A stretch of 64,000 bases of DNA from Gracilaria gracilis (lineage: Eukaryota; Rhodophyta; Florideophyceae; Gracilariales; Gracilariaceae): NCBI GenBank assembly GCA_030374805.1, contig JARGSG010000038.1, forward strand, positions 248,001 through 312,000, written 5' to 3'. Positions 8,405 to 20,093 of the stretch are shown here, in pieces (positions within the stretch are counted from its first letter, which is position 1; every line of letters starts with the position of its first letter). Made by a program: the position numbers and the translations under genes. The notes below the pieces were generated by a model. It did no database searches, was not told the origin of the DNA, and worked only from the letters and a program-made list of their open reading frames with translations.

Positions 8405-11400
8405 TTACTGCTGCACTTGACAGAATCGAAGGCCACGGCCAGATTGGTTAAAGAAGCCGAGCTTGCAGGTGCGGCACGACGTGACATCTGCTGTGCCGAG
8501 CCACAGACTGTGGTGTGGCGATTCGCTGAGCTCGAGCTGCAGTTTGCTCGAGCCCAAAGGACAGGGCGGCGGCGCGGGATGCGGCACACAAGTGGAGTGC
8601 TCCAAACTGCACACGTGTGCGCTGCGATCTTCAAACCAAACGACGGCGCTCGCGCTGCCCATCGAAACGGCGAGCGGAAGAGACCAAGTGCGAAAGGAGA
8701 AGATGTGCATGAGCACGTGCGCCGCCACGTCCCACACGCGCAGCGTCTTATCACGGGACGCCGACGCCACGCATGTGCCGTCTGCAGACATGGCCACGCA
8801 CGTGACCCAACTCTGGTGGCCGCTCAGCGCGTCGCCAACGGCGGAGCCGCGCTCCGTGTCCCACACGCGCACCTCCGTGTTCGACGCCGTCGCAGTGCGC
8901 GCGCCGTCCGCATTCATCGCCACGCATGACACGAAGTACTCGTGGCCGCGCAGCGGCTCGCCGACGGCGCACGCACTTTCCACGTCCCACACTCGAACCG
9001 CCTGGTCTGAACTGCCGGACACGAGCCGTCGTCCGTTCGCGCTGAACGAAACAGCCCGCACCGAGCTGTTGTGCCCGCGCAGCGCCTCAGGCAGCAGCGC
9101 GCCGCTCTCGCCGTCCCACAGCCGAATCGTCCCGTCCGCCGACCCCGACGCGATCCGCTTCCCGTTCGTACTAACGGCCACGCACTGGATTGCCTCGTCA
9201 TGTGCGTCTTCACCGCTGCTTTCAATCTCCGCCTGCCGCCAGCCTTCTAAGTCCCACACTCGAACAGTTCCATACCTATCCGCAAAAAGTCCCTCCAAGC
9301 CGTCTTCAGACGGTCCCACATACGAAATTGCTTCGCCTTTCCCAAGAAGTGTCGTCGCAGCGCCCCTCGTCTTATAATCCCACAAACCAAACACTCCATT
9401 CAACGATCCCCACACAATCTTGTTTACTTCTGAAGCAAACGCTACACTCGTCAGCAAGTGCCCAATCTCGGCAACGCCCATACATCTTCCAGTTTCTGCA
9501 CGCCAAACCAAAATACTTCCATCCTCCGATCCCGATGCTATCATTTTCTTATTCTTACTGAATGTCACACACCATACCCCACGTTCATGTCCCGATAGTG
9601 CTTCACAAACTGCTTCTCCGTTATCCACATTCCATACCCATATCGTGCCATCACTCAGTCCACACACAACCTTTCTTCCACTCCCACTCACAGCGACACA
9701 GCGAACATGCTCTTTTCTCCCAGTCAACATTTCACGAGGCCCGTCACCGCCCTGCATGTCCCACATTAATACCTTCCCCTTGCCTCCAAGCCCACAAGCA
9801 ACCCATCTTGAGTCCTCGCTCACACAAACGCAACAAATCCAAGCCTTGATCTGTCCTATCACAGTCTCCACACGCAACTCGGCGTCCCACTTCTTCACGT
9901 CACCGTCGTCATCCACGCATACAACTATTTGTCCATCGTTTGAAATTGCAGCCCTTTGAAAACTCCCAACTACTTCGGCTGTGCTTCGACTTTTGTACTT
10001 CACATTATATTTTACTATGCGCACAAATTCATACCTGCAGTGGCAGAGCACCCTCAGATCGTTACCCTTCTTCACCACTCCACGAACGTACTCTTCCACT
10101 GAAATGCTCTCCAGAACAGCCCCTCCTGCAGCTGTCAAGAAGCCTTTGTTTGCTTTCAACCATGGTCTCTCCGCGAGCTCTTCAACCTCTTTCACAAACC
10201 TCCGTGTCGTCTCGCACTTCTCCGAGTACCATAACAGACGTCCGTACAGCTGAAAATGTGTTCTCGAGCGTTCTCCCTCATGGAATGATAGCTCAATCGT
10301 ACTGCATTTGCAATCAATCCCAGAGCCCTCTTCCTCTCCTCCTTTCTTCCCCCATCAGAGCAATCAACAGCTCGCTTACTGATGGAAATGTCACTCTCAA
10401 CGCCAAAAACTCCACCTGTCTGCATACGCTTCACCACCCATTGCGGTTTCAACAACAACCAAATCAATTCTTCATACTCTCCAGCTTCATGCAGCAGTCT
10501 ACAAACGTTACTTTCGAGGTATCCATTATCATCCACCACATTCCACCATTCTATTCTTTTCCGCTTGGTTGTGCAGTCAACATCTGCCAGTTTGTCCGCA
10601 ACCGCACTCTTATTAACATTCGATTTCCAGCAACATAACCGCTTCAGCTTCAACAACGCACCAGAGTTTCTTGCTTCTCTCTCACCTGCACCCGCAGAAA
10701 CCATCTCCGCTCCAGACTGAACAGGATTACCACTGCCACTACAGTAGTTCTCCAACAAGCGCTTGAAGTGCCGTTGCTTCTCATTCTTTGTATCGAATAA
10801 GATCGCGTCAAGAATATTATCGTGAACACGCAGCACCGAGCACAGCTCTCCCTTGTTTTCCGGGATTGCGACATCCACAACTGCAACCGAATTGAGCGCT
10901 TTCATCACTTCCATAGCGCTCGTCTCCTCTCTCAAACCCCATAGCCGTCGAAGCGTCGACACGGGCACCTCTTGTTGTTTCTGCAGTACACACAGAGATA
11001 GATGCATCTCTCGAATGGACAAAGGAAACTTCTCTTGCTTTACACTTTTCTCCCAACGAAGTTCAAGCACTGAAATAGAAGCGCTGATGACATTCCGCAT
11101 CGGTCCATATCCCTTCACTTCGCCGTCAATCAGCGTATCCGGTTCCCTCTGCAGTTTCTCTTCATACAAATGCAGAGCGTCTTCTTTGGGTCCCTTCAGT
11201 GATGAGAAATACTCTCGCACGCCTGAGCCAGTGACAGCGAGCAATAAAGGAATCCCCACACATGCTTCCAATATCCGCACCAATGCTTCTGTGTTCGCCT
11301 TCTTTTCAATAATGCAATGTTCCAGTTCTGAGTGTTTCAGAAACATAACTCGCGAAGCTTCAGCTTTTCTTGGCCCAAACTGTATGCATTTGTTAGCCGC

Positions 11401-12360
11401 CTCGGCTAGTGATTTCTCCCTAGTTGTGTATACAAGGCGACTATCTGTGTTAATCATACCAGCCAACACGGAGAATGTATCTGCGTCGAATCCGTTCGTC
11501 ATCCAAACATCATCAACAAGAAACAGGCATGTGCGGGCCGCGAACCAATTTCTTGCCTTATCCATAGCTTTCTGTAGTGGTTTCACACTGCGTATGTTCC
11601 TTCCAAGCCGTTCATTCCCTGTCGCTTCAACAACGCGGGCTATCTCCTGAATCAGTACATCAATTCCAGCATCTTTACCAAGGCGCATGAACTGCACACC
11701 ATCCGGGAACCTCGACCGCACACCCCCAACATCGTTTAAGCCCCGAAGGGCACAAGTCTTCCCTACTCCACCTCGACCAGCAGCCACAACGGCCAGCATC
11801 TTATATTCGGACGGTTCTAGAACAGCTGCTCTCGGCCTTCCCTCAAAGGTATCTGGGGAATTGTAGTCCAGAGTGAGTCCCGATGGGTTGGGCGGAACAG
11901 TGCCATTCCTTGTGAACCTTGGTTCACTTTGAGATGCCGAGTCGCTGGCCTGCACTCTCCTCACTCGATCCCTTTCCTCAAAAGCAGCAGCAAACGCGGC
12001 AAACTCTCTCTCGATGCCCTCCACCTGGGTTAAGATTTGGTCCGCCCGCTGCACTCGACTGAACGGAGTAGCGCTCGGAACCGTTTGTGACAGTGGAATA
12101 CATTTGTCCTTCGCCTGCCGCAGCTTTGTTCTCCACCTGAACAGACTGTGTGACGGAGAGTGTTCATGATCCGATTCGTTCACCCAAGCGTCGACGCGAT
12201 TGAGATCTTGCTCGATCAGTTGCTGAACGAGTTGCAACCTGTCGCGATTGTCGGAAGCCAAGTCGTGGCGACGCATAGGAGCAGTTAGTTTGTCTTCGTA
12301 GTTGAGGGCGGCTGGCGCAGCGCCAGCGACGGCAGTAGCTGCGGAGATTGGGTCGGCCAT
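8405..12360 (-). pseudogene. NB-ARC/WD40 NLR-type gene, copy A (one frameshift)
   Basis: A STAND-class (NLR-type) protein of about 1,318 codons. The start is set at the ATG at 12360 (MADPISAATAVAG), where the two copies agree; the frame is open further upstream but those sequences diverge. Residues 1-190 are helical and charged. A P-loop GRGGVGKT lies near residue 195, a Walker B LFLVDDVW near 279, an RNBS-B-like SRLVYTTR, and a GIPLLLAV (GLPL-type) near 369. From about residue 800 there are roughly ten or eleven WD40 repeats with endings such as IRLWD and VRVWD. In animals, plants and fungi this layout fits an ATP-switched sensor with a propeller for recognition; the ligand here is unknown. 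Compared with copy B one base is missing between 10260 and 10261, shifting the frame and separating the NB-ARC part from the propeller. No other break is seen, so an assembly error is possible. Composition turns strongly GC-rich downstream of the sixth WD40 repeat. Confidence 0.85.
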
Positions 12361-12491
12361 TTGAAACGTGGGATAGATAGTGTGAGGCACTTTGTAAAAA
12401 AGGTGGAGGGAGGAGTGTGAGTGAGGCGGCGTCGGCGAGCAGCAAACGGCGGAAGAAGGAGAGAAGCAAATGGCAGCGGAAGAAAGAGAGA
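8906..12491 (-). repeat. Left arm of the 3.6-kb inverted duplication
   Basis: This segment is the reverse complement of the right arm (12798-34641 after removal of two transposons). In the NB-ARC and propeller parts compared, the predicted proteins differ at only about six to eight positions in some 1,000. The arm is 3,586 bases, which matches the sum of the three right-arm segments. The left copy continues beyond the duplicated arm to its stop codon at 8405; the right copy does not. Confidence 0.85.
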
Positions 12492-12927
12492 GGCGTAGCG
12501 CAACTCTCAAGTCCGAGTAGCGGTGGTGACTGGACATGGGTCCGAGTTGGCGAATTTGGTACAGCAATGCTGGTGGATTGAAAGTGATCAGGTTTTCAAT
12601 TCGACTTGAATCAAGTACCCTTGGTAGCTGCACTAAAACAAAAAAAGAGAATCAGAGGATCATTGCTGTAATTCTACCAACTTGTCAACTCGCACCCATG
12701 TCCAGTTAGAGCTACCATCGCTACTCGGAGTTGTGATTTCGGCTACCGTTGTACTCCTCTCAGCTGTGCTCTCTCTTTCTTCCGCAGCCGTTAGCTTCTC
12801 TCTTTCTTCCGCTGCCATTTGCTTCTCTCCTTCTTCCGCCGTTTGCTGCTCGCCGACGCCGCCTCACTCACACTCCTCCCTCCACCTTTTTTACAAAGTG
12901 CCTCACACTATCTATCCCACGTTTCAA
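12361..12927. promoter_or_regulatory. Centre of the NLR palindrome, divergent 5' regions
   Basis: This lies between the start codons of the two head-to-head NLR copies. The last 130 bases on each side belong to the near-identical arms and have TCTCTC/TCTTCC-rich leaders. The inner 306 bases (12492-12797) are only imperfectly mirror-related: both sides share a short block with CCCATGTCCAGT but differ by indels and many substitutions. Both promoters must lie here if the copies are transcribed. No clear TATA box was found. Confidence 0.5.
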
Positions 12928-15900
12928 ATGGCCGACCCAATCTCCGCAGCTACTGCCGTCGCTGGCGCTGCGCCAGACGCCCTCAACTACGAAGACAAAC
13001 TAACTGCTCCTATGCGTCGCCACGACTTGGCTTCCGACAATCGCGACAGGTTGCAACTCGTTCAGCAACTGATCGAGCAAGATCTCAATCGCGTCGACGC
13101 TTGGGTGAACGAATCGGATCATGAACACTCTCCGTCACACAGTCTGTTCAGGTGGAGAACAAAGCTGCGGCAGGCGAAGGACAAATGTATTCCACTGTCA
13201 CAAACGGTTCCGAGCGCTACTCCGTTCAGTCGAGTGCAGCGGGCGGACCAAATCTTAACCCAGGTGGAGGGCATCGAGAGAGAGTTTGCCGCGTTTGCTG
13301 CTGCTTTTGAGGAAAGGGATCGAGTGAGGAGAGTGCAGGCCAGCGACTCGGCATCTCAAAGTGAACCAAGGTTCACAAGGAATGGCACTGTTCCGCCCAA
13401 CCCATCGGGACTCACTCTGGACTACAATTCCCCAGATACCTTTGAGGGAAGGCCGAGAGCAGCTGTTCTAGAACCGTCCGAATATAAGATGCTGGCCGTT
13501 GTGGCTGCTGGTCGAGGTGGAGTAGGGAAGACTTGTGCCCTTCGGGGCTTAAACGATGTTGGGGGTGTGCGGTCGAGGTTCCCGGATGGTGTGCAGTTCA
13601 TGCGCCTTGGTAAAGATGCTGGAATTGATGTACTGATTCAGGAGATAGCCCGCGTTGTTGAAGCGACAGGGAATGAACGGCTTGGAAGGAACATACGCAG
13701 TGTGAAACCACTACAGAAAGCTATGGATAAGGCAAGAAATTGGTTCGCGGCCCGCACATGCCTGTTTCTTGTTGATGATGTTTGGATGACGAACGGATTC
13801 GACGCAGATACATTCTCCGTGTTGGCTGGTATGATTAACACAGATAGTCGCCTTGTATACACAACTAGGGAGAAATCACTAGCCGAGGCGGCTAACAAAT
13901 GCATACAGTTTGGGCCAAGAAAAGCTGAAGCTTCGCGAGTTATGTTTCTGAAACACTCAGAACTGGAACATTGCATTATTGAAAAGAAGGCGAACACAGA
14001 AGCATTGGTGCGGATATTGGAAGCATGTGTGGGGATTCCTTTATTGCTCGCTGTCACTGGCTCAGGCGTGCGAGAGTATTTCTCATCACTGAAGGGACCC
14101 AAAGAAGACGCTCTGCATTTGTATGAAGAGAAACTGCAGAGGGAACCGGATACGCTGATTGACGGCGAAGTGAAGGGATATGGACCGATGCGGAATGTCA
14201 TCAGCGCTTCTATTTCAGTGCTTGAACTTCGTTGGGAGAAAAGTGTAAAGCAAGAGAAGTTTCCTTTGTCCATTCGAGAGATGCATCTATCTCTGTGTGT
14301 ACTGCAGAAACAACAAGAGGTGCCCGTGTCGACGCTTCGACGGCCATGGGGTTTGAGAGAGGAGACGAGCGCTATGGAAGTGATGAAAGCGCTCAATTCG
14401 GTTGCAGTTGTGGATGTCGCAATCCCGGAAAACAAGGGAGAGCTGTGCTCGGTGCTGCGTGTTCACGATAATATTCTTGACGCGATCTTATTCGATACAA
14501 AGAATGAGAAGCAACGGCACTTCAAGCGCTGGTTGGAGAACTACTGTAGTGGCAGTGGTAATCCTGTTCAGTCTGGAGCGGAGATGGTTTCTGCGGGTGC
14601 AGGTGAGAGAGAAGCAAGAAACTCTGGTGCGTTGTTGAAGCTGAAGCGGTTATGTTGCTGGAAATCGAATGTTAATAAGAGTGCGGTTGCGGACAAACTG
14701 GCAGATGTTGACTGCACAACCAAGCGGAAAAGAATAGAATGGTGGAATGTGGTGGATGATAATGGATACCTCGAAAGTAACGTTTGTAGACTGCTGCATG
14801 AAGCTGGAGAGTATGAAGAATTGATTTGGTTGTTGTTGAAACCGCAATGGGTGGTGAAGCGTATGCAGACAGGTGGAGTTTTTGGCGTTGAGAGTGACAT
14901 TTCCATCAGTAAGCGAGCTGTTGATTGCTCTGATGGGGGAAGAAAGGAGGAGAGGAAGAGGGCTCTGGGATTGATTGCAAATGCAGTACGATTGAGCTAT
15001 CATTCCATGAGGGAGAACGCTCGAGAAGCACATTTTCAGCTGTACGGACGTCTGTTATGGTACTCGGAGAAGTGCGAGACGACACGGAGGTTTGTGAAAG
15101 AGGTTGAAGAGCTCGCGGAGAGACCATGGTTGAAAGCAAACAAAGGCTTCTTGACAGCTGCAGGAGGGGCTGTTCTGGAGAGCATTTCAGTGGGAGAGTA
15201 CGTTCGTGGAGTGGTGAAGAAGGGTAACGATCTGAGGGTGCTCTGCCACTGCAGGTATGAATTTGTGCGCATAGTAAAATATAATGTGAAGTACGGAAGT
15301 CGAAGCACAGCCGAAGTAGTTGGGAGTTTTCAAAGGGCTGCAATTTCAAACGATGGACAAATAGTTGTATGCGTGGATGACGACGGTGACGTGAAGAAGT
15401 GGGACGCCGAGTTGCGTGTGGAGACTGTGATAGGACAGATCAAGGCTTGGATTTGTTGCGTTTGTGTGAGCGAGGACTCAAGATGGGTTGCTTGTGGGCT
15501 TGGAGGCAAGGGGAAGGTATTAATGTGGGACATGCAGGGCGGTGACGGGCCTCGTGAAATGTTGACTGGGAGAAAAGAGCATGTTCGCTGTGTCGCTGTG
15601 AGTGGGAGTGGAAGAAAGGTTGTGTGTGGACTGAGTGATGGCACGATATGGGTATGGAATGTGGATAACGGAGAAGCAGTTTGTGAAGCACTATCGGGAC
15701 ATGAACGTGGGGTATGGTGTGTGACATTCAGTAAGAATAAGAAAATGATAGCATCGGGATCGGAGGATGGAAGTATTTTGGTTTGGCGTGCAGAAACTGG
15801 AAGATGTATGGGCGTTGCCGAGATTGGGCACTTGCTGACGAGTGTAGCGTTTGCTTCAGAAGTAAACAAGATTGTGTGGGGATCGTTGAATGGAGTGTTT

Positions 15901-16202
15901 GGTTTGTGGGATTATAAGACGAGGGGCGCTGCGACGACACTTCTTGGGAAAGGCGAAGCAATTTCGTATGTGGGACCGTCTGAAGACGGCTCGGAGGGAC
16001 TTTTTGCGGATAGGTATGGAACTGTTCGAGTGTGGGACTTAGAAGGCTAGCGGCAGGCGGAGATTGAAAGCAGCGGTGAAGACGCACATGACGAGGCAAT
16101 CCAGTGCGTGGCGGTTAGTACGAACGGGAAGCGGATCGCGTCGGGGTCGGCGGACGGGACGATTCGGCTGTGGGACGGCGAGAGCGGCGCGCTGCTGCCT
16201 GA

Positions 16203-16236
16203 GGGCCGTTCTTAACAGGCATGGATTCATGAATCC
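16203..16236 (+). repeat. Left terminal inverted repeat of the 11.5-kb Harbinger
   Basis: About 34 bases match the inverted right end with one early mismatch and small indels. It begins GGGCCGTTC and includes ATTCATGAAT. The TGA target duplication lies just outside at 16200-16202. Confidence 0.9.
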
Positions 16237-16549
16237 ATGATACGTAATTTTCAAACTACGCATCGTGATTGGCTGGTTTGTTTCTGACCCAATCCTTTTC
16301 TTAAAGCCCCATTTTCTTCCCTACTGTAAATTACTTAGGACTTTGTGGTCCTCGGACGGGTCAAAATCTGTTTGCCTGACGCACATCGTGCTAGGGCGCA
16401 TAGTATACAGAGCGGAAACTGGAGCTCCAAGTATCTGTGCGTCGCCAAAAGGGGAACGTAAAATTCCCTCCACTCCTTTTTCTTGCGAGAAGGCTGTGTG
16501 TTATATTCTGCAACTACAACTGCATCTTGGTTATTATCTGGAGTTCTTC

Positions 16550-18310
16550 ATGGACGATCCAAGAGCCCAAAAGACGTCCCTCCTTTCAGGCTCTTCGTCT
16601 CAATCCAATTCAAACTACGCTCCTCCGCTTGAAAGCGAACTTCAGTCATTCCCTTACTCCCGAGGGCAAAATTCAGAAGCTTATCCAGGTATTCATGTGA
16701 CAGTTCCGACACTCCAGAAACCCTGTGAACCGTTACCACAAATCATATCCTCCCACCCAACAAACTCTTTCCCAAATCCTCGTCTTCCGCCTGCACCATG
16801 CCAGCAAAGAACGTCTACCAATTACCAGCAATCTGTACCTCAGCACCCATATGTACGACGAAGTCCAAGGGGGCACAACCCTGTTTCCCGTATTCCACAA
16901 GTCAGCGGGGAACACAGAGATGCCACAAACGCAGAACGCAGAACCTCGTATTTAAATTCCTCGACACCGAAGGAATCGCAATTGGATGAGAAGCTCTTGA
17001 GATTTGTTTCATGTACATTCAACGAAACTGACCAGGTTGTCCGCTTTCATTCTTTTTTGCAGCTACAACAGGTCAAAGATCTTCGTAAGATCAGCAAATA
17101 CTGGAACCTGAAACAGAACAACAGATCAAAGAACGAACTTATATCTCGTTTATTAATTCATGTGTACATTCAGAATACCAAAGGGGTAACGTTGGCTGAA
17201 CTCATCGATGGGAATTTGAAGCTCGACAAGTATAGCAGCTGGGAATACGAGTCACAAAAAACATTTTACACCTGGAATATACTACCGGAAGTGCCGTACA
17301 TTTTACAGAAGGTATCTCCAGGGGACAAAGAAGAGGTTTTTAAGGAAATGTCCCGTTTAATCGATAATGGTGGCAATATGTTAACAGCAAATCAGGAAGA
17401 AGAACGAGAACATAACTTTACTTTGAACGAATTCGCAAGGTTATGTGTCCTTTTGCGCGATGATGAGCGCTGCCGGCATGCGATGTTGAAAACTAATGGT
17501 GGGACCCTTACCAGAGCCGAACTGGATGCGCGGGTTACAAGGGATGCATTTTGGAATATTATAGAGATGCGGTTCAATGACACGAATGTGGATTCAATGG
17601 AGTCGTTCGCCGGGCATTTGGATGGTTTGGATTCCAATAAACGGCCTTTGCGTCACAGGGGGGCGGCTATCCTAAAGAACCAGTTTCAAGGGAGCAAAAG
17701 AAGCTTTACAAAAACTTACCATCGTTGGTCGGCCTCGGGACAAAACGATCCTACTCGGATATCAAGGTTTCTACCGGTATCAGCGTCAGGCGAATACACC
17801 TCAGAAGGGAAGAGAACACTTATTCTTTTTTTAGTTTGTCGTGCGGGGACTACGCAGGAGGATACGGAGCTTATTCAGATGGCTATGAAATTGATCGATT
17901 CGGGAACAGGAGGTCATGAGGAAGGGGTGGTAGATGTAGACGAGTGCGTGAATGAGTCCTCCACAAGACCGCAGACAAAAAAAAGGAAGAGCTCCGAACT
18001 GCAGAACAGTTTCGACAACGTGTCGAAAGGCTTTGATAAATTTAACGACATAATGGCGGAACACTTGGAGATTCAGAAGGCACAAAGTTCTACGACACTG
18101 AAGAAGATGAACGCGTCTGTACAGGCTCGACAGGTGAATGAGCTTTTTTCAGAAGTCATGCAAAGTGCGGATCTCTACAAGCGGGCAATGGCGAGTGACG
18201 ATAATGACCTCAAGGAATTCGCGAAGGAAACCTACGAAATGAACAAGGATCTTTACAGGGAGTTCCGCAAGAAGCATCAACCAGGGAACGCTTCACAGAA
18301 CGATAGCTAA
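16550..18310 (+). CDS. Harbinger companion protein with SAP-like domain
   Basis: The start is placed at ATG 16550 (MDDPRAQKTSLLSG), giving 586 residues; the frame is open back to 16265, but that reaches almost into the terminal repeat. The first 130 residues are Ser/Pro/Gln-rich and disordered-looking. A SAP-like helix pair follows (LRKISKYWNLKQNNRSKNEL). A middle region has NEFARLCVLL, TRAELDARVTRDAF and a Phe-Asn-Asp close, and the C-terminal 100 residues are coiled-coil-like. The Harbinger at 49556 has a protein with the same order of SAP-like region, ARLC helix, RAEL....DPF motif and charged tail. In this transposon class the companion protein binds DNA and helps transposase import and binding. 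No classical Myb Trp triad is evident. Confidence 0.65.
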   Translation: MDDPRAQKTSLLSGSSSQSNSNYAPPLESELQSFPYSRGQNSEAYPGIHVTVPTLQKPCEPLPQIISSHPTNSFPNPRLPPAPCQQRTSTNYQQSVPQHPYVRRSPRGHNPVSRIPQVSGEHRDATNAERRTSYLNSSTPKESQLDEKLLRFVSCTFNETDQVVRFHSFLQLQQVKDLRKISKYWNLKQNNRSKNELISRLLIHVYIQNTKGVTLAELIDGNLKLDKYSSWEYESQKTFYTWNILPEVPYILQKVSPGDKEEVFKEMSRLIDNGGNMLTANQEEEREHNFTLNEFARLCVLLRDDERCRHAMLKTNGGTLTRAELDARVTRDAFWNIIEMRFNDTNVDSMESFAGHLDGLDSNKRPLRHRGAAILKNQFQGSKRSFTKTYHRWSASGQNDPTRISRFLPVSASGEYTSEGKRTLILFLVCRAGTTQEDTELIQMAMKLIDSGTGGHEEGVVDVDECVNESSTRPQTKKRKSSELQNSFDNVSKGFDKFNDIMAEHLEIQKAQSSTTLKKMNASVQARQVNELFSEVMQSADLYKRAMASDDNDLKEFAKETYEMNKDLYREFRKKHQPGNASQNDS

Positions 18311-18656
18311 CCACTTTGTTTATTTTCTACTAGGCGCTTTTCTTCTGTCACAGTTTCATCGTAATAGACACTTAACATGTGATCGCGGTGGCCGTGAGAT
18401 CTCTTAGAGACTGGCCACCGGGTGGTGGTGGGATACGTTCACATTGTTCGCATTATAGAACTTAACCGTCTTCCGCACCATGCCTAATCATAAAGCTTCA
18501 TCCGCACGCTTCTGCACCTTCTTTTTTAGCCACTTCTAACAGCAAAATTGCATGGAAGTTGACTTTCTAGTTCCTCCAATATAATGACGAGAAGGTAACA
18601 ATAGCTCGAGCGATGGGATCCGACGAGATCGACTTCTATGGCCTCGTACTCGCGTT
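18311..18656. other. Spacer inside the Harbinger, short hairpin only
   Basis: No gene is recognised. A small inverted repeat (CGGTGGCC at 18386-18393 with GGCCACCG at 18413-18420) could fold after the companion gene; whether it acts in transcript end formation is unknown. Confidence 0.4.
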
Positions 18657-19999
18657 TCAGCAGCTGAGATGCAACCCTTGACCTTTAGTATGACGGATCA
18701 TGGTCACATCAAGGAGGGCGCTCAAAAGCGATGTGTCCACCTCGTCCCGCATGGGCTCTAAGACGTGTTTCTCCCAGAACCCGTCATTCTCTAATGTGAA
18801 CGGCCAGATCTTAAGAGTAGCAAGTCCTCCCTTGAAGTCGTCGAGCGACCCCACAACAGGTGAGCCAGTCATCAGAAAACCGGTATTTGTTCTTATATTG
18901 AACGTATCTCGAGCAATTTGTGTTGATGAGCGTCAAGTAAGCTGCGCTTCATCGAGAATGAAACGGCACCAAGTTATCATCGACAACAGAGGGTCCCTTC
19001 GGATGGTTTCGTATGTTGTTAACACAATATCCACTGCTCCTTCTCCAATTGCAAAAGCGCTTCTGTCACAATCGTCATCGTCATCACCATCATCTCTCCA
19101 GACATAAAGCGTAAGAGAGGGGGCCTTTGATATAGCCTCTTGTCGCCATTGGCCAAGAAATGAAATTGGACATACCACCAGGGTAGTTCGAGCTGTCCAG
19201 CCCGTGACAGTCACCTTTTGAGGAAACGAGCGGTCCAAAAAGTTGGTACGAACCTTGTCACCATGATGAAAGATGTGTTCTGAGAACGGTTGTTCTTTGT
19301 TCACGGCCTTCACTCGCTTCATGCGAAGGACACCATCGACTTCTTGGAATTCATTCGGCTTCTTTGTATATTGTACATTAAGTTCAATGAGCTTAGTCTT
19401 CTCGCGCTGGGCGGCTATCAAAGGCAATGCCTCTATCGTCTTCCCAAGACCCATTTCTTCAGTGATCATCCCACCTCCATACGAGGGGGGCGGTTTAATC
19501 TTACCTCGCCAGTTAGTGGAAAGTAAAAGAACGAACCGCTATCTTTTCCGTTAATCTTCGTGAAGAAACTTTCTTCCCAAAAGTAGTCATTCAGATAATG
19601 CTCATCATTCTCCTTATCCAGCATCCAGCGAACAGTCTGCTCCTGGAAGGGGAACAGTGTGACGTTGAGTGTGTGCTCAATGCCATGCCTTTGATCATCC
19701 GATAAACTTTGATAGCCAGTGTATTCAGGTTTCTGCAGAATGGCCTCACAGGAATGTTCGGTGGTTCCGGTGCTGAGGTCGCTACGAGGGAAGAAAGCAG
19801 GGAATTCTTGTAGTGTTGGTACGGGTTTGAATGCATGGGTTGGTTTGAGTGCCTCAAAAAGTGTCTTGATGTCATCGCAAGCAATGAGTTCAAAAAGCAT
19901 TCGTCCGGCATACACTTGAAAGGTAAGATCATGCTTGCTTCGCGAGTTGATGGCCTTGACGACATAATCATGTTCAGCAAGCAATACAACATATGGCAC
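18657..19999 (-). pseudogene. SNF2/RAD5-like helicase fragment
   Basis: On the minus strand three successive frames read as the first half of a SNF2 ATPase of the RAD5/SHPRH type. They give LFPFQEQTVRWMLDKEN (Q motif), GGGMITEEMGLGKTIEAL (motif I), TTLVVCPISFLGQW (motif Ia), IVLTTYETIRRD, RFILDEAQ (motif II, DEAQ) and MTGSPVVGSLDDF with FWEKHVLEPM (motif III onward), ending at MIRHTKG. The frame changes near 19466 just before motif I, and a TGA follows DEAQLT near 18930. The second RecA lobe is absent. It lies inside the Harbinger, downstream of a TAF1-like piece on the same strand, so it appears to be a captured and decaying gene fragment. Confidence 0.7.
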
Positions 20000-20093
20000 A
20001 TTCCAATTTTCAATGTCCGGATAGCTAAAGACTCAAGAGAGCGGAGCAAAGGAGTGTTTGCACACTTGACGTTGCCAATAACTTCAACGAAGT

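Noticed and set aside
8463-9377. Long plus-strand open frames opposite the WD40 region (and their mirror images in 14568-16099)
   Set aside because: They are antisense shadows of the NLR gene. GC-rich WD40 codons suppress stops on the other strand, and the same frames appear inverted in the second copy.
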